DNA of 64,000 nt from NCBI GenBank assembly GCA_018829205.1, contig JAHJUE010000015.1, positions 1 through 64,000 of the forward strand, written 5' to 3'. The notes under the pieces are model-generated. The model was given only the letters and a program-made list of their open reading frames with translations, had not been told where the DNA came from and did no database searches. Position 1 is the first letter of the stretch, and the number at the start of each line of letters is the position of its first letter. Source of the DNA: Bacteroidota bacterium. GTDB lineage: Bacteria; Bacteroidota; Ignavibacteria; Ignavibacteriales; Melioribacteraceae. Made by a program: the position numbers and the translations under genes. Positions 42,212 through 51,606 of the stretch are shown here, piece after piece.

Positions 42212-43351
42212 ATGAGCGATAAAATTTTATATTCTTATACGGGTTTATTCGATACTCCCGATGAAATAATTCACGCGGCCGGAAAAACCGCTGACGAAGG
42301 TTATAAGAAATTTGATATTAATACTCCTTACCCGGTTCACGGTATGGATGACGCTATGAAATTAAAACCTTCAAGGCTTGGATATTTCGCGCTGGTATTC
42401 GGACTTTCGGGTACATTCGCGACCGTTTTATTGATGACATGGATGACGGCTTTTGATTATCCTATTGTTATCGGAGGCAAACCGTTTTTTGCGTTTCCTG
42501 CTTTTGTGCCTATTATATTTGAAGTAACTGTTTTAGCGGCCTCGGTTGCAACTGTGTTAACAATGCTGTTCGTATTCTTTAAATTTCCTAATAACAGTCA
42601 TCCGCTTCACGATACAGATTATATGAAAGCGGTAACAAGCGAGAAATACGGAATCAGCATTCAAGCAGAAGATGAATTGTTTAATGAGGAGAAAGTTAAG
42701 AATTTTCTTCAGGCCCTTGGTGCTAAAAACATTACTCCCGTCTATTTTGATAATGAAGAATTAAATGTAAAACACGCTGTTTTTGAACCTAAATTTATTT
42801 CTCTGCTGGCTGTTGTATTTATTCTGGTTTCAGGCGCTACGTATATTACCTTAAACAAATTAATGTTTATTACGCCTTTCAACTGGATGATGGAACAATC
42901 AAAAACAATTGTTCAGGAAAGTAATGTATTATTTGCAGACGGATTCGGTATGAGAAATCCGGTTGCCGGAACAGTTCCTAGAGATCAAATTCCATATAAA
43001 TATAAGGGTGATCCGGAAGGCGCCGGTGAAAATTTGGCAAATCCATTAATTCCGTCAAAAGAAGTTTTCGCATTAGGGGAAGTAAAATATAATACATACT
43101 GCAGTCCTTGTCACGGTTTTCACGCCGAAGGCGACAGCCGGTTGCGCGGACAGTTTCCGAATCCTCCCAGCATGCATTCTGAAAAGGTTAGAAATTGGTC
43201 CGACGGTAGATTATTTCATGTAATTACCGAAGGACAAAATATAATGCCTGCTTATTCTTCACAGTTAAGCAGGGAAGAACGATGGGCTGTTGTACTTTAT
43301 ATCAGAGCTTTACAAAGATCGTTAAATGCTAAGGAGTCCGACTTACAATGA
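42212..43351 (+). CDS. ActD-ActE fusion: DUF3341 membrane subunit plus monohaem cytochrome c
   Basis: 379 residues. Residues 1-235 form a DUF3341 (ActD) unit: the LYSYTGLFDTPDEIIHAA start, helices at about 57-80 and 95-125, and an ActD-type globular region. Residues 236-379 are an ActE-like cytochrome c with CSPCHG at 297-301 and a probable axial Met at 345 (NIMPAY). In Rhodothermus marinus these are two subunits, so this is a fusion. It lies 2 nt after actC and overlaps the next gene by 4 nt. Confidence 0.92.
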   Translation: MSDKILYSYTGLFDTPDEIIHAAGKTADEGYKKFDINTPYPVHGMDDAMKLKPSRLGYFALVFGLSGTFATVLLMTWMTAFDYPIVIGGKPFFAFPAFVPIIFEVTVLAASVATVLTMLFVFFKFPNNSHPLHDTDYMKAVTSEKYGISIQAEDELFNEEKVKNFLQALGAKNITPVYFDNEELNVKHAVFEPKFISLLAVVFILVSGATYITLNKLMFITPFNWMMEQSKTIVQESNVLFADGFGMRNPVAGTVPRDQIPYKYKGDPEGAGENLANPLIPSKEVFALGEVKYNTYCSPCHGFHAEGDSRLRGQFPNPPSMHSEKVRNWSDGRLFHVITEGQNIMPAYSSQLSREERWAVVLYIRALQRSLNAKESDLQ

Positions 43352-44538
43352 GTTCAAATACAAATACTGTTGAATACGTAAAAAAAGATCTGCCTGCAAG
43401 CGTTAACAAAATTGGAATTGCTTTACTTATTGCGGGATTGCTTATTATAGTATTTTCTTATTTTGTTGACAACACAAGAAGCGCGTTTAACAATTTAATA
43501 TTGTTGATGTTTTTAACAAGTATTGGATTAGGTTCCTTGTTCCTTGTTGCGATTGAATACTTGGGCGGTGCCGTTTGGAGCACTCCTTTCAGAAGAGTTA
43601 GCGAATTTTTGGCCGCCGTTTTAATTGTTGTACCAATTATTGCTATTCCGGTTTATTTGAATCTTCATTCTATTTTCCACTGGACACATACGGATGTTGT
43701 TGCGGCTGATCCTATTTTATCGGGAAAATCAGCCTATCTAAATGAAACCTTCTTTGCCGTAAGAGTTGTTGTGTTTTTCGCACTTTGGCTGCTGTTTTAT
43801 TTCTTAATTACTAAAAACTCGAAAAAGCAGGATGAAACAAAGGATCAGAATCTTACAACGCGAAATATTAAATTGTCTGCTGTGTTTATGCCGATATTTG
43901 CTCTAACAATTACTTTTGCTTCTATTGATTGGATTATGAGTTTAAATCCCCACTGGTTCTCAACAATATTCGGTGTTTATTATTTTACGGGAAGTCTTCT
44001 TGCTGCGCTTGCGGCCGGAACCTTTATAATAGTTATGCTGAATGAAAAAGGCTATTTGATAAAAGGACTTAAAAAGGATCATTATTACAGTCTGGGAGCG
44101 TTATTATTCGCTTTTACAAATTTTTGGGCTTATATAGCCTTCAGCCAGTTTATGCTTATCTGGTATGCTAATCTTCCTGAAGAAACAGTATTTTTTATGG
44201 ACAGATTGCACGGCAGCTGGGTTTATGTTTCTATCGGATTAATTTTTATCCGTTTTATTATTCCTTATGCAGGGTTATTGTCACAACCTTCTAAAATGAA
44301 CGCTAAAAACTTAAAATTCTTTTCATTATGGATTTTATTCGCACATTTTTATGATTTATACTGGCTCATTATGCCTAGTTACAGTAAGGAAGGATTTGTT
44401 TTAGGATGGATGGAATTAGGATTTCCATTGCTTGCCGTAGGAATTATTATCCTTGTATTCAGCATCAAATCGAAAAAAGAAAATCTTATCCCGATCGGCG
44501 ATCCTAAATTACAGCGCGGATTGGATTTTAGACTTTAA
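43348..44538 (+). CDS. actF: ActF, second NrfD-like membrane subunit of ACIII
   Basis: A 396-residue polytopic protein with about ten helices (from about residue 20), the second quinone-type membrane subunit of alternative complex III. SIDWIMSLNPHWFSTIFGVYYF, FWAYIAFSQFMLIWYANLPEE and the HFYDLYWLIMPSY segment are typical of this subunit. It overlaps the ActDE gene by 4 nt. Confidence 0.93.
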   Translation: MSSNTNTVEYVKKDLPASVNKIGIALLIAGLLIIVFSYFVDNTRSAFNNLILLMFLTSIGLGSLFLVAIEYLGGAVWSTPFRRVSEFLAAVLIVVPIIAIPVYLNLHSIFHWTHTDVVAADPILSGKSAYLNETFFAVRVVVFFALWLLFYFLITKNSKKQDETKDQNLTTRNIKLSAVFMPIFALTITFASIDWIMSLNPHWFSTIFGVYYFTGSLLAALAAGTFIIVMLNEKGYLIKGLKKDHYYSLGALLFAFTNFWAYIAFSQFMLIWYANLPEETVFFMDRLHGSWVYVSIGLIFIRFIIPYAGLLSQPSKMNAKNLKFFSLWILFAHFYDLYWLIMPSYSKEGFVLGWMELGFPLLAVGIIILVFSIKSKKENLIPIGDPKLQRGLDFRL

Positions 44539-44570
44539 ACTGACATTGGCGGATTAATCGGAATATTTTT

Positions 44571-45257
44571 ATGAGTAAAAAAAGAATTGAATCTGAAATT
44601 GAATTTAAGAACCTGCTGAAAAATCCACTTAGATTATTCGGCTGGATTTATCCTTACCTGTTTTTGATATTTTTAGTAATTGGTATTTTTTATGTAAAAA
44701 ATATGGATAATGTTTCTTTAAATACATTATCGCCGGTTATAACAGATTCATTGGCCGTTCCCGCAAAAATTGAAATGAAAAAAGGGGGAATTTTACCCGC
44801 GGTTGATTTAACTAAAATTAAATCACCGGGTGAAGAAATTATTTCAAAAGGGAAAGAATTATATAATGCTAATTGTTTATCCTGTCACGGCGCCGAAGGA
44901 AAAGGAGACGGAACAGCCGGTGCGGTTTTAAATCCTAAACCAAGAAACTTTCATACTTTAGAAGGATGGACTAACGGAACGGAATTCGGGCAATTATATA
45001 AAACCTTGCAGGAAGGCATAATTAAAAACGGAATGGCAGCTTATGAGTATCTGGCTCCTTCGGATAGAATTGCCATTATTCAATACATAAGAACGTTTGC
45101 AGAATATCCTGAAATTGGTGATGAAGAAATATCAACCTTGGATCAACAGTATAATTTATCCGCGGGTACTCAGGTTCCAAATCAAATACCCGTAAGTTTG
45201 GCTATCGATAAATTAATAAATGAATATAAAAGTGAACAAAGTGAAAAACAAAATTAG
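44571..45257 (+). CDS. Membrane-anchored monohaem cytochrome c
   Basis: 228 residues: one transmembrane anchor (about 24-42), a linker of about 50 residues, and one class I cytochrome c domain with CLSCHG at 102-106 and a probable axial Met at about 150 (NGMAAYEYL). Lying between ActF and the oxidase genes, it is a good candidate for the electron carrier from alternative complex III to the aa3 oxidase. Its end overlaps the Sco gene by 38 nt in another frame. Confidence 0.9.
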   Translation: MSKKRIESEIEFKNLLKNPLRLFGWIYPYLFLIFLVIGIFYVKNMDNVSLNTLSPVITDSLAVPAKIEMKKGGILPAVDLTKIKSPGEEIISKGKELYNANCLSCHGAEGKGDGTAGAVLNPKPRNFHTLEGWTNGTEFGQLYKTLQEGIIKNGMAAYEYLAPSDRIAIIQYIRTFAEYPEIGDEEISTLDQQYNLSAGTQVPNQIPVSLAIDKLINEYKSEQSEKQN

Positions 45258-46020
45258 TTATTTATTATTGTTAATAGTGCTTTTTTCAGGCAGTTTAAAT
45301 GCATTGTCCGAAAAAAGTAAAACCGGAATTGATGAAAAGCTCGGAAATTTTATCCCACTTGATACTGAATTTACAAATTCAGAAGGACAAATTGTAAAAC
45401 TTTCGGAATTAATTACCAAACCGACACTTCTTGCATTAGTCTATTACGAATGTCCGGGTATCTGCAGTCCGCTTCAGACCGAACTTGGCTGGGTGGCAAG
45501 CAAGGTTGAGCTTAAACCCAGTGAAGATTTTCAGGTCGTTTCTTTAAGTTTTGATTCGAGAGAAACTCCAGAAATTGCGGCGAAGTGGAAAAGGAATTAT
45601 ATACAGGGTATTAAAAGAGGATTCCCCGAAAATGCATGGACATTTTTAACCGGTGATTCGGTTAGTATAAAAAAAATTACCGATGCGGTTGGGTTTAATT
45701 ATATTCCAAGCCCCGATTCAAATTTTATTCATGCGGGAGCAATAATTACAATTTCTCCCAAAGGCAAAATATCAAGGTATATTTACGGTCTTCAATATAA
45801 TCCGTTCGATATTAAAATGGCATTAATTGATGCCGAGGCAGGGAAAACTAGCCCGACAATTACTAAAATATTACAATATTGTTTTAGTTATGATCCAGAG
45901 GGGAGAGGATATACATTAAACATTACACGTATTATTGGAACTTTAATGCTACTGGGAGTCGGATCATTTCTTCTAGTTTTATTATTAAAAAAGAAAAAAG
46001 TAAATAAGGAGCAGATATAG
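45220..46020 (+). CDS. SCO1/SenC copper chaperone
   Basis: A 266-residue thioredoxin-fold protein that loads the CuA centre of cytochrome oxidase. A signal or anchor at about 11-28; CPGIC (copper-binding Cys pair); the third ligand His in FIHAGAI; and a second C-terminal transmembrane helix (about 238-258). The start is uncertain: ATG 45220 lies inside the preceding gene, and GTG 45232 is an alternative. It directly precedes the oxidase genes (stop-to-start gap of zero). Confidence 0.93.
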   Translation: MNIKVNKVKNKISYLLLLIVLFSGSLNALSEKSKTGIDEKLGNFIPLDTEFTNSEGQIVKLSELITKPTLLALVYYECPGICSPLQTELGWVASKVELKPSEDFQVVSLSFDSRETPEIAAKWKRNYIQGIKRGFPENAWTFLTGDSVSIKKITDAVGFNYIPSPDSNFIHAGAIITISPKGKISRYIYGLQYNPFDIKMALIDAEAGKTSPTITKILQYCFSYDPEGRGYTLNITRIIGTLMLLGVGSFLLVLLLKKKKVNKEQI

Positions 46021-47667
46021 ATGGCTAACGGTGCTGCAGCAGTTGCCGAAAAAACATTTTATGAAGAAGGAACATCTTCCCGAAAAGGTATTTTAGGCTG
46101 GTTATTAAGTACTGACCATAAACGTATTGGTTTGTTATATTTAGGTGCTGTTGGTTCGTTTTTTATTGTAGGGGTTATTCTGGGTATTTTAATGAGATTA
46201 GAATTAATTGCCCCCGGGAAAACAATAATGGAACCTCAGACATATAATGCCGTATTTACGCTGCACGGCGTAATTATGATATTTTTATTTATTATCCCCG
46301 GAATTCCGGCAGTATTCGGAAACTTCTTTCTGCCGCTTCAATTGGGGGCTAAAGATGTCGCATTCCCGCGTTTAAATTTATTATCATGGTACATTTACAT
46401 AATTGGAGCGATTTTAGTTCTTATTTCTCTTGTTCTTCCGGGTGGACCGCTTGATACAGGCTGGACATTTTATATTCCCTACAGTGTTAGAACAGGAGCT
46501 AACGTTTCACTTGCAATTTTCGCTGCATTTGTACTCGGATTTTCTTCAATTCTAACAGGACTTAATTTTATTACCACGGTTCACAGGATGCGTGCTCCGG
46601 GTATGGGATTCTTCAAAATGCCTTTATTTGTCTGGGCCACCTATGCAACTGCATGGATTCAGGTAATTGCTACGCCAATTATCGGAATTACAATTCTTCT
46701 TGTAATTCTTGAAAGAGTTTTTGGTGTCGGAATATTCGATCCCGCTCTCGGCGGTGATCCAATTTTATATCAGCATTTATTCTGGATATACTCTCACCCG
46801 GCTGTATATATTATGATTCTTCCGGCTATGGGAGTTGTCTCCGAAATTATACCTACTTTCGCTAGAAGAACAATTTTCGGGTATAAAGCGATCGCGATTT
46901 CCAGTCTGGCAATAGCGTTTGTCGGATACCTCGTTTGGGCTCATCACATGTTTGTAAGCGGTTTGAGCGATACCTCCGCGATGATATTTTCGTTGCTGAC
47001 ATTTATTGTAGCTTTACCAAGCGGAGTCAAGATATTTAACTGGGTAGCTACAATGTATAAAGGCTCAATAGATCCGAAACCACCGTTTATTTGGGTAATG
47101 GTGTTTATATTTCTTTTTTCAATCGGTGGATTAACCGGATTAGTATTAGGATCCCTTGCAACCGACGTTCATTTGCACGATACATATTTTGTGGTTGCCC
47201 ACTTTCATTATGTAATGTTTGGAGGAACGGGCACAATTTTCTTTGCTGCTTTATTTTACTGGTATCCCAAAATGTTCGGGAAAATGTATTCAATAAAATG
47301 GGCAAATATTGCGGCCGCTTTATTTTTTGTAGCTTTTAATGCTTTGTATTTTCCGAAATTTATTATGGGCTATATGGGCATGCCGAGAAGATATTATGAT
47401 TATCTGCCTGAATTTGCCGATCTGCAGTTAATTTCTACAATTGGTTCGTGGTTAATGGGTATTACAATGATAATTATTTTCTGGAATTTAATTCACGCGC
47501 TTTTAAAAGGACCTAAATCAAAAGAAAATCCATGGGGAGGAGTTACACTTGAATGGCATACTTCTTCGCCGCCGCCATTGGAAAATTTCCATGTTATTCC
47601 AACGGTAACTCACGAACCTTACGATTTTAGCCAGCTCAAGGAGATGAAAAATTATGAGTCAGACTGA
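46021..47667 (+). CDS. ctaD: Cytochrome c oxidase subunit I, A2-type
   Basis: A 548-residue haem-copper oxidase subunit with 12 or more helices. The CuB-ligand/cross-linked Tyr segment reads YSHPAVY at 257-263, in place of the GHPEVY of A1 enzymes; this YS motif marks A2-type oxidases, in which the D-channel Glu is missing. HH (WAHHMF) and H-x-H (VAHFHYV) supply further copper and haem ligands. The haems are likely a-type, given ctaB downstream. It is followed by ctaE with a 14-nt overlap. Confidence 0.97.
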   Translation: MANGAAAVAEKTFYEEGTSSRKGILGWLLSTDHKRIGLLYLGAVGSFFIVGVILGILMRLELIAPGKTIMEPQTYNAVFTLHGVIMIFLFIIPGIPAVFGNFFLPLQLGAKDVAFPRLNLLSWYIYIIGAILVLISLVLPGGPLDTGWTFYIPYSVRTGANVSLAIFAAFVLGFSSILTGLNFITTVHRMRAPGMGFFKMPLFVWATYATAWIQVIATPIIGITILLVILERVFGVGIFDPALGGDPILYQHLFWIYSHPAVYIMILPAMGVVSEIIPTFARRTIFGYKAIAISSLAIAFVGYLVWAHHMFVSGLSDTSAMIFSLLTFIVALPSGVKIFNWVATMYKGSIDPKPPFIWVMVFIFLFSIGGLTGLVLGSLATDVHLHDTYFVVAHFHYVMFGGTGTIFFAALFYWYPKMFGKMYSIKWANIAAALFFVAFNALYFPKFIMGYMGMPRRYYDYLPEFADLQLISTIGSWLMGITMIIIFWNLIHALLKGPKSKENPWGGVTLEWHTSSPPPLENFHVIPTVTHEPYDFSQLKEMKNYESD

Positions 47668-48289
47668 TCACGCTCATGCGGCTGAAAGTCACGGACATAT
47701 ACACCGGGATGATATCGGATCCAAAATGGGAATGTGGCTTTTCCTATTTACCGAATTATTATTATTCGGAGGCATGTTCTTAATTTATGCTGTGTACAGA
47801 TATCAGTACCCGGATCAATTTCATATTGCCGGTATGGAACTGGATACCGGAATCGGGACGTTAAACACGATAATTCTTTTAACAAGCAGTTTAACTGTCG
47901 CTCTTTCTATCGCGGCGCTGCAGAGAAAAAATAAATTTTTATCTGTTGTATTGCTTTTGATTACTATCGTTTTGGCTTTCTCTTTCATGATTAATAAATA
48001 TTTTGAATGGGGAGTAAAATTTGAACACGGACTTTATCCCGGTTCAGAAACATTGCTTGGTAAACCCAACGGTGAAATATTATTCTTCGGATTATATTTT
48101 ATAATGACGGGACTGCACGGACTTCATGTGGTTATCGGAATTATATTTTTATCAATTATACTGGCAATGATTATCAAGGATAAAATTACATTTGATAATT
48201 ATGTTAAACTTGAAAATTCCGGTTTATACTGGCATTTAGTCGATTTGATCTGGATTTTCTTGTTCCCTTTATTCTATTTAATTCAATGA
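47654..48289 (+). CDS. ctaE: Cytochrome c oxidase subunit III
   Basis: A 211-residue, five-helix subunit III: GMWLFLFTELLLFGGMF, HGLHVVIGIIFL and the closing LYWHLVDLIWIFLFPLFYLI are standard. It stabilises proton pumping by subunit I. It overlaps ctaD by 14 nt. Confidence 0.95.
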   Translation: MSQTDHAHAAESHGHIHRDDIGSKMGMWLFLFTELLLFGGMFLIYAVYRYQYPDQFHIAGMELDTGIGTLNTIILLTSSLTVALSIAALQRKNKFLSVVLLLITIVLAFSFMINKYFEWGVKFEHGLYPGSETLLGKPNGEILFFGLYFIMTGLHGLHVVIGIIFLSIILAMIIKDKITFDNYVKLENSGLYWHLVDLIWIFLFPLFYLIQ

Positions 48290-48299
48290 GGCAAATTTG

Positions 48300-48602
48300 A
48301 TGGAATACGAAAAACAAACAGAACATAAACATCATCATGTAGGTTACGGTACCTTAATTTTAATTTGGGTGGCTTTAATTGCTCTTACTTCTATTACTGT
48401 AACAATTGCGGGAATAAGCCTCGGCTCTTATACATTATTTGTAGCATTATTTATCGCCGCTATTAAATCGTCGTTGGTAATAAATATATTTATGCACATT
48501 AAATTTGATGAGCCCATATTTAAAGTATTTTTAATTGTTAGCGGTTTTACACTTATAGTTATTTTTATATTAACGTTTTCCGATTTTATTTATCGAGGTT
48601 AA
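48300..48602 (+). CDS. Cytochrome c oxidase subunit IV
   Basis: A 100-residue membrane protein with three helices and a His-rich N terminus (EHKHHHVGYGTL), like the prokaryotic COX4/CyoD family (IKSSLVINIFMHIKFDEP). ATG 48300 has GAGG upstream; the adjacent TTG at 48297 is less likely. It sits between subunits III and II. Confidence 0.85.
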   Translation: MEYEKQTEHKHHHVGYGTLILIWVALIALTSITVTIAGISLGSYTLFVALFIAAIKSSLVINIFMHIKFDEPIFKVFLIVSGFTLIVIFILTFSDFIYRG

Positions 48603-48605
48603 AAA

Positions 48606-49250
48606 ATGTTTCCAGCGCCTACTTCTACTGTAGAAACTGTTGATTCAGTGATGCTTTATATTGTAGCTATTTCGGTTATCCTTCTTTTAGGCATAACCGT
48701 TACTATGATATATTTTGTATTTAAATATAACCGTAAAAAAGGGCATGAACCGCAGGATATTCACGGTAGTATTTTATTAGAAACTATTTGGATAGCCGTA
48801 CCGACCGTGCTGGTTTTATCAATGTTCTATTTCGGCTACGAAGGTTTTAAAGAAATGAGAATGGATTCCAAAGACGCGTTTGTTATACAGGTTAAGGCAA
48901 AAATGTGGGCATGGGACTTCAGATACGACAACGGTAAAAATTTAGATACCTTGTATGTGCCGGTCGGACGACCAATTAAACTTGAACTTCAGTCCCTGGA
49001 TGTCAATCATTCGCTTTATATCCCGGCTTTCAGAATTAAGCAGGATGTTATTGCCGGCGGAAAAATAAATACACTTTTTTTTACACCTGAATTAGTCGGA
49101 TCATATGATATTGCATGCGCTGAATTTTGCGGATTAAATCACTCTATGATGTATACAAAGGTTGTTGTTCTTTCAAAAGATGATTTTGCATCCTGGTACG
49201 AAGCAAAAAAAGATAGCAGTGAAGTTCAAAATGCGGGAATAGTGCAATAA
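48606..49250 (+). CDS. ctaC: Cytochrome c oxidase subunit II
   Basis: A 214-residue protein with two N-terminal helices (about 14-38 and 58-80), then the cupredoxin domain. The CuA ligands are seen in CAEFCGLNHSMM (Cys 171, Glu 173, Cys 175, His 179, Met 182) and the upstream His in NHSLYIPAF. It has no C-terminal cytochrome c extension, so the electron donor must be separate. The last of the four subunits in the order I-III-IV-II. Confidence 0.96.
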   Translation: MFPAPTSTVETVDSVMLYIVAISVILLLGITVTMIYFVFKYNRKKGHEPQDIHGSILLETIWIAVPTVLVLSMFYFGYEGFKEMRMDSKDAFVIQVKAKMWAWDFRYDNGKNLDTLYVPVGRPIKLELQSLDVNHSLYIPAFRIKQDVIAGGKINTLFFTPELVGSYDIACAEFCGLNHSMMYTKVVVLSKDDFASWYEAKKDSSEVQNAGIVQ

Positions 49251-49275
49251 ATTTATCGAAAGGTTCTTTAATAAT

Positions 49276-50157
49276 TTGAAAGCTTTTAAAAAATATTTTG
49301 ATATACTTTTTGAACTGGGAAAAGTGAGAATAACTTTTTTTGTTGCGGTAACAACTTCAGTCGGATTTATTTTGTATTCGGGAAACATTACTGAAAAAAT
49401 TATTCTTCCAACATTGGGTGTATTTTTACTCGCTTGCGGATCATCAGCGCTTAATCATTTTCAGGAAAAAGATAAAGACGCGCTGATGGATAGAACTAAA
49501 GGAAGGCCTATTCCTTCCGGCAGAATTACTCCCAACGGTGTACTAGTATACGCTTTTATATTGATCGTTTTTAGTTCATTGATAATCTATTACTCGGCAA
49601 ATACTACAGCTTTGATATTAGGCTGGATAAATTTGTTCTGGTATAATGTTATTTATACGCCGTTAAAAAGAATTAATTCATTAGCCGTAATTCCAGGTTC
49701 AATAATAGGGGCGCTTCCGCCGGTTATTGGGTGGTCGGCAGCGGGAGGCAGTATAAGCGATCCTAAAATATTAGCCGTAGCATTGTTCTTTTTTATATGG
49801 CAGATACCGCATTTCTGGCTTCTGCTTATGATTTACGGAAAAGACTATGAGAAAGCCGGGTTCCCGACTCTAACAAAAATATTTAACAATAGGCAGCTAA
49901 GCAGAATTACTTTTACATGGATCGCGGCTCTGGCAACAAGCTGTTTATTAATTCCTTTTTTTGATGTTTCGAGAAATATTCTTTCTATAGTTCTTATAAT
50001 TGCTCTTGGATTTATACTCGTATGGAGTACAAGAAATATTCTTACAAATTATATTGAAAAATTAATTTTCAGAAAGGCGTTTTTGCATATAAATTTATAT
50101 GTATTAGCCATTGTTCTAATTTTATCATTAGAAAAATTATTGTTAATTGAATTCTAA
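49276..50157 (+). CDS. ctaB: Protoheme IX farnesyltransferase (haem O synthase)
   Basis: A 293-residue UbiA-type prenyltransferase with about nine helices: NHFQEKDKDALMDRTKGRPIPSG carries the first Asp-rich motif, and YTPLKRIN the second conserved region. It makes haem O, the precursor of haem A; no ctaA is seen in the window. It starts from TTG, 25 nt after ctaC. Confidence 0.95.
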   Translation: MKAFKKYFDILFELGKVRITFFVAVTTSVGFILYSGNITEKIILPTLGVFLLACGSSALNHFQEKDKDALMDRTKGRPIPSGRITPNGVLVYAFILIVFSSLIIYYSANTTALILGWINLFWYNVIYTPLKRINSLAVIPGSIIGALPPVIGWSAAGGSISDPKILAVALFFFIWQIPHFWLLLMIYGKDYEKAGFPTLTKIFNNRQLSRITFTWIAALATSCLLIPFFDVSRNILSIVLIIALGFILVWSTRNILTNYIEKLIFRKAFLHINLYVLAIVLILSLEKLLLIEF

Positions 50158-50170
50158 GGGATAACCTGAT

Positions 50171-51505
50171 ATGGATTTTTTAGAAAATGCTGTGCTTCCT
50201 CAATCTGCTCATCATATGGTACTGCTTAAGTACCTATTGGCATTAACTTTTTTAATAGTTCTGCCTTATTTTACCTTGCTTATTGGCTCGTCGCTGTTAT
50301 CCGTTTATTATAACTCGAAAAGCAAAAGAAGCGATAATACCTATTATTCAAAATTTTCAAAACAGCTTATTGATCTTGTTACTTTTAATAAAAGCATGAG
50401 TTTCGGATTTGGCGTTGTGCCGATTTTAAGCGCCATTTTCTGTTATGCCCAGCTTCTTCATATGACCGATTCAGGCGTGCCGCAGAATATTTTTATTTCA
50501 TTAATTTTCTTTCTGACAGGAATAGTACTTATTTATACGTATAAATACTCTTCGCATATTAATGACATTTTAGGAAAAATTAAAGATTCGGATGAAGAAT
50601 CGGATATATATAAATTAAAAGCGGTAAAGCTGTTAAATAAAACAGGTAAATACGGACTTGTTTTATTATTGGTTTCCGCATACCTGTTTATCGGGTCAAT
50701 TGAGCTCGCTATAGATTCAAGCAGATGGGGTGAAGATTCATCTTTATTAGGAATTATTCTTTCAATAAATACGCTTACTTACTTTTTATACTTCATTGCT
50801 GCTTCAATAAGTGTTACTTCAGCCGTACTTTTATATTTTTATTTCAGGCCAAATTACGATTGGCAGGAAAATGACCCTAATTATAAAAGCTTTGTGAAAA
50901 AATTCGCATTAACTAGGGGATTGATAGCAACATTAATTCTTCCCGCGCTAATCGTCTTAAACGTTTTTGTAACTCCCGCTGTTGCGCTAAACGGAATTGT
51001 ATTCGGTTCTATAGTTATTATTTTATTTATTGTACTATTGATCGCTAATCTTTTTTACTTAATGCTCAAGGAATCAAATACAAAATTCAGCTCCTCGGTT
51101 ATTTATTTATTTGTAATTTTATTTACGTTTTTAGTCATAAAAGAGCAGGCCGCCTTCAGCACGTCAACACAGAATCAGTTTCAGAAATTATCAGCCAACT
51201 ATGAAGAATACCGCGTCAAATTAAACGAAGAATTAGGTATCGAAACTGTGGCTGTAAGCGGTGAAGATATATTTAACGGCAGATGCTCAGCTTGCCATAA
51301 GTTTGACGTAAAGCTAGTCGGGCCGCCGTACAATAGCGTCTTAAGCAAATATGTAGGCAAGCAAGATGAACTTGCAAAATTTGTTCTGAATCCCGTAAAA
51401 ATTAATCCTGATTATCCGGTTATGCCTAATCAAGGATTAAAACCTAACGAAGCAAAAGCTATTGCGGAGTATATTCTAAAGGTGTATCAAGAAAATCAGA
51501 ATTAA
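50171..51505 (+). CDS. Polytopic membrane protein with C-terminal cytochrome c domain
   Basis: 444 residues: about eight transmembrane helices in 20-330, then a class I cytochrome c with CSACH at 372-376 and probable axial Met at 418 (PVMPNQ). The membrane part has His 14-15, 96 and 132 but I do not recognise its family. It is the last gene of the respiratory operon, 13 nt after ctaB, and a terminator follows. It could deliver electrons to, or assist assembly of, the oxidase; that is inference. Confidence 0.75.
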   Translation: MDFLENAVLPQSAHHMVLLKYLLALTFLIVLPYFTLLIGSSLLSVYYNSKSKRSDNTYYSKFSKQLIDLVTFNKSMSFGFGVVPILSAIFCYAQLLHMTDSGVPQNIFISLIFFLTGIVLIYTYKYSSHINDILGKIKDSDEESDIYKLKAVKLLNKTGKYGLVLLLVSAYLFIGSIELAIDSSRWGEDSSLLGIILSINTLTYFLYFIAASISVTSAVLLYFYFRPNYDWQENDPNYKSFVKKFALTRGLIATLILPALIVLNVFVTPAVALNGIVFGSIVIILFIVLLIANLFYLMLKESNTKFSSSVIYLFVILFTFLVIKEQAAFSTSTQNQFQKLSANYEEYRVKLNEELGIETVAVSGEDIFNGRCSACHKFDVKLVGPPYNSVLSKYVGKQDELAKFVLNPVKINPDYPVMPNQGLKPNEAKAIAEYILKVYQENQN

Positions 51506-51527
51506 TATTTAATAAGATTAGCTAAAA

Positions 51528-51571
51528 AAAAGGGGATGCAATTGGTTTTGTTATCCCCTTTAATTTTTTAA
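51528..51571 (+). terminator. Intrinsic terminator ending the respiratory operon
   Basis: AAAGGGGAT (51529-51537) pairs with ATCCCCTTT (51553-51561) across a GCAATTGGTTTTGTT loop, followed by AATTTTTTA. A-tracts upstream make it potentially bidirectional. Confidence 0.9.
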
Positions 51572-51606
51572 ATTAGTACTCATTAATTATAAAATTATTA
51601 TTATAT

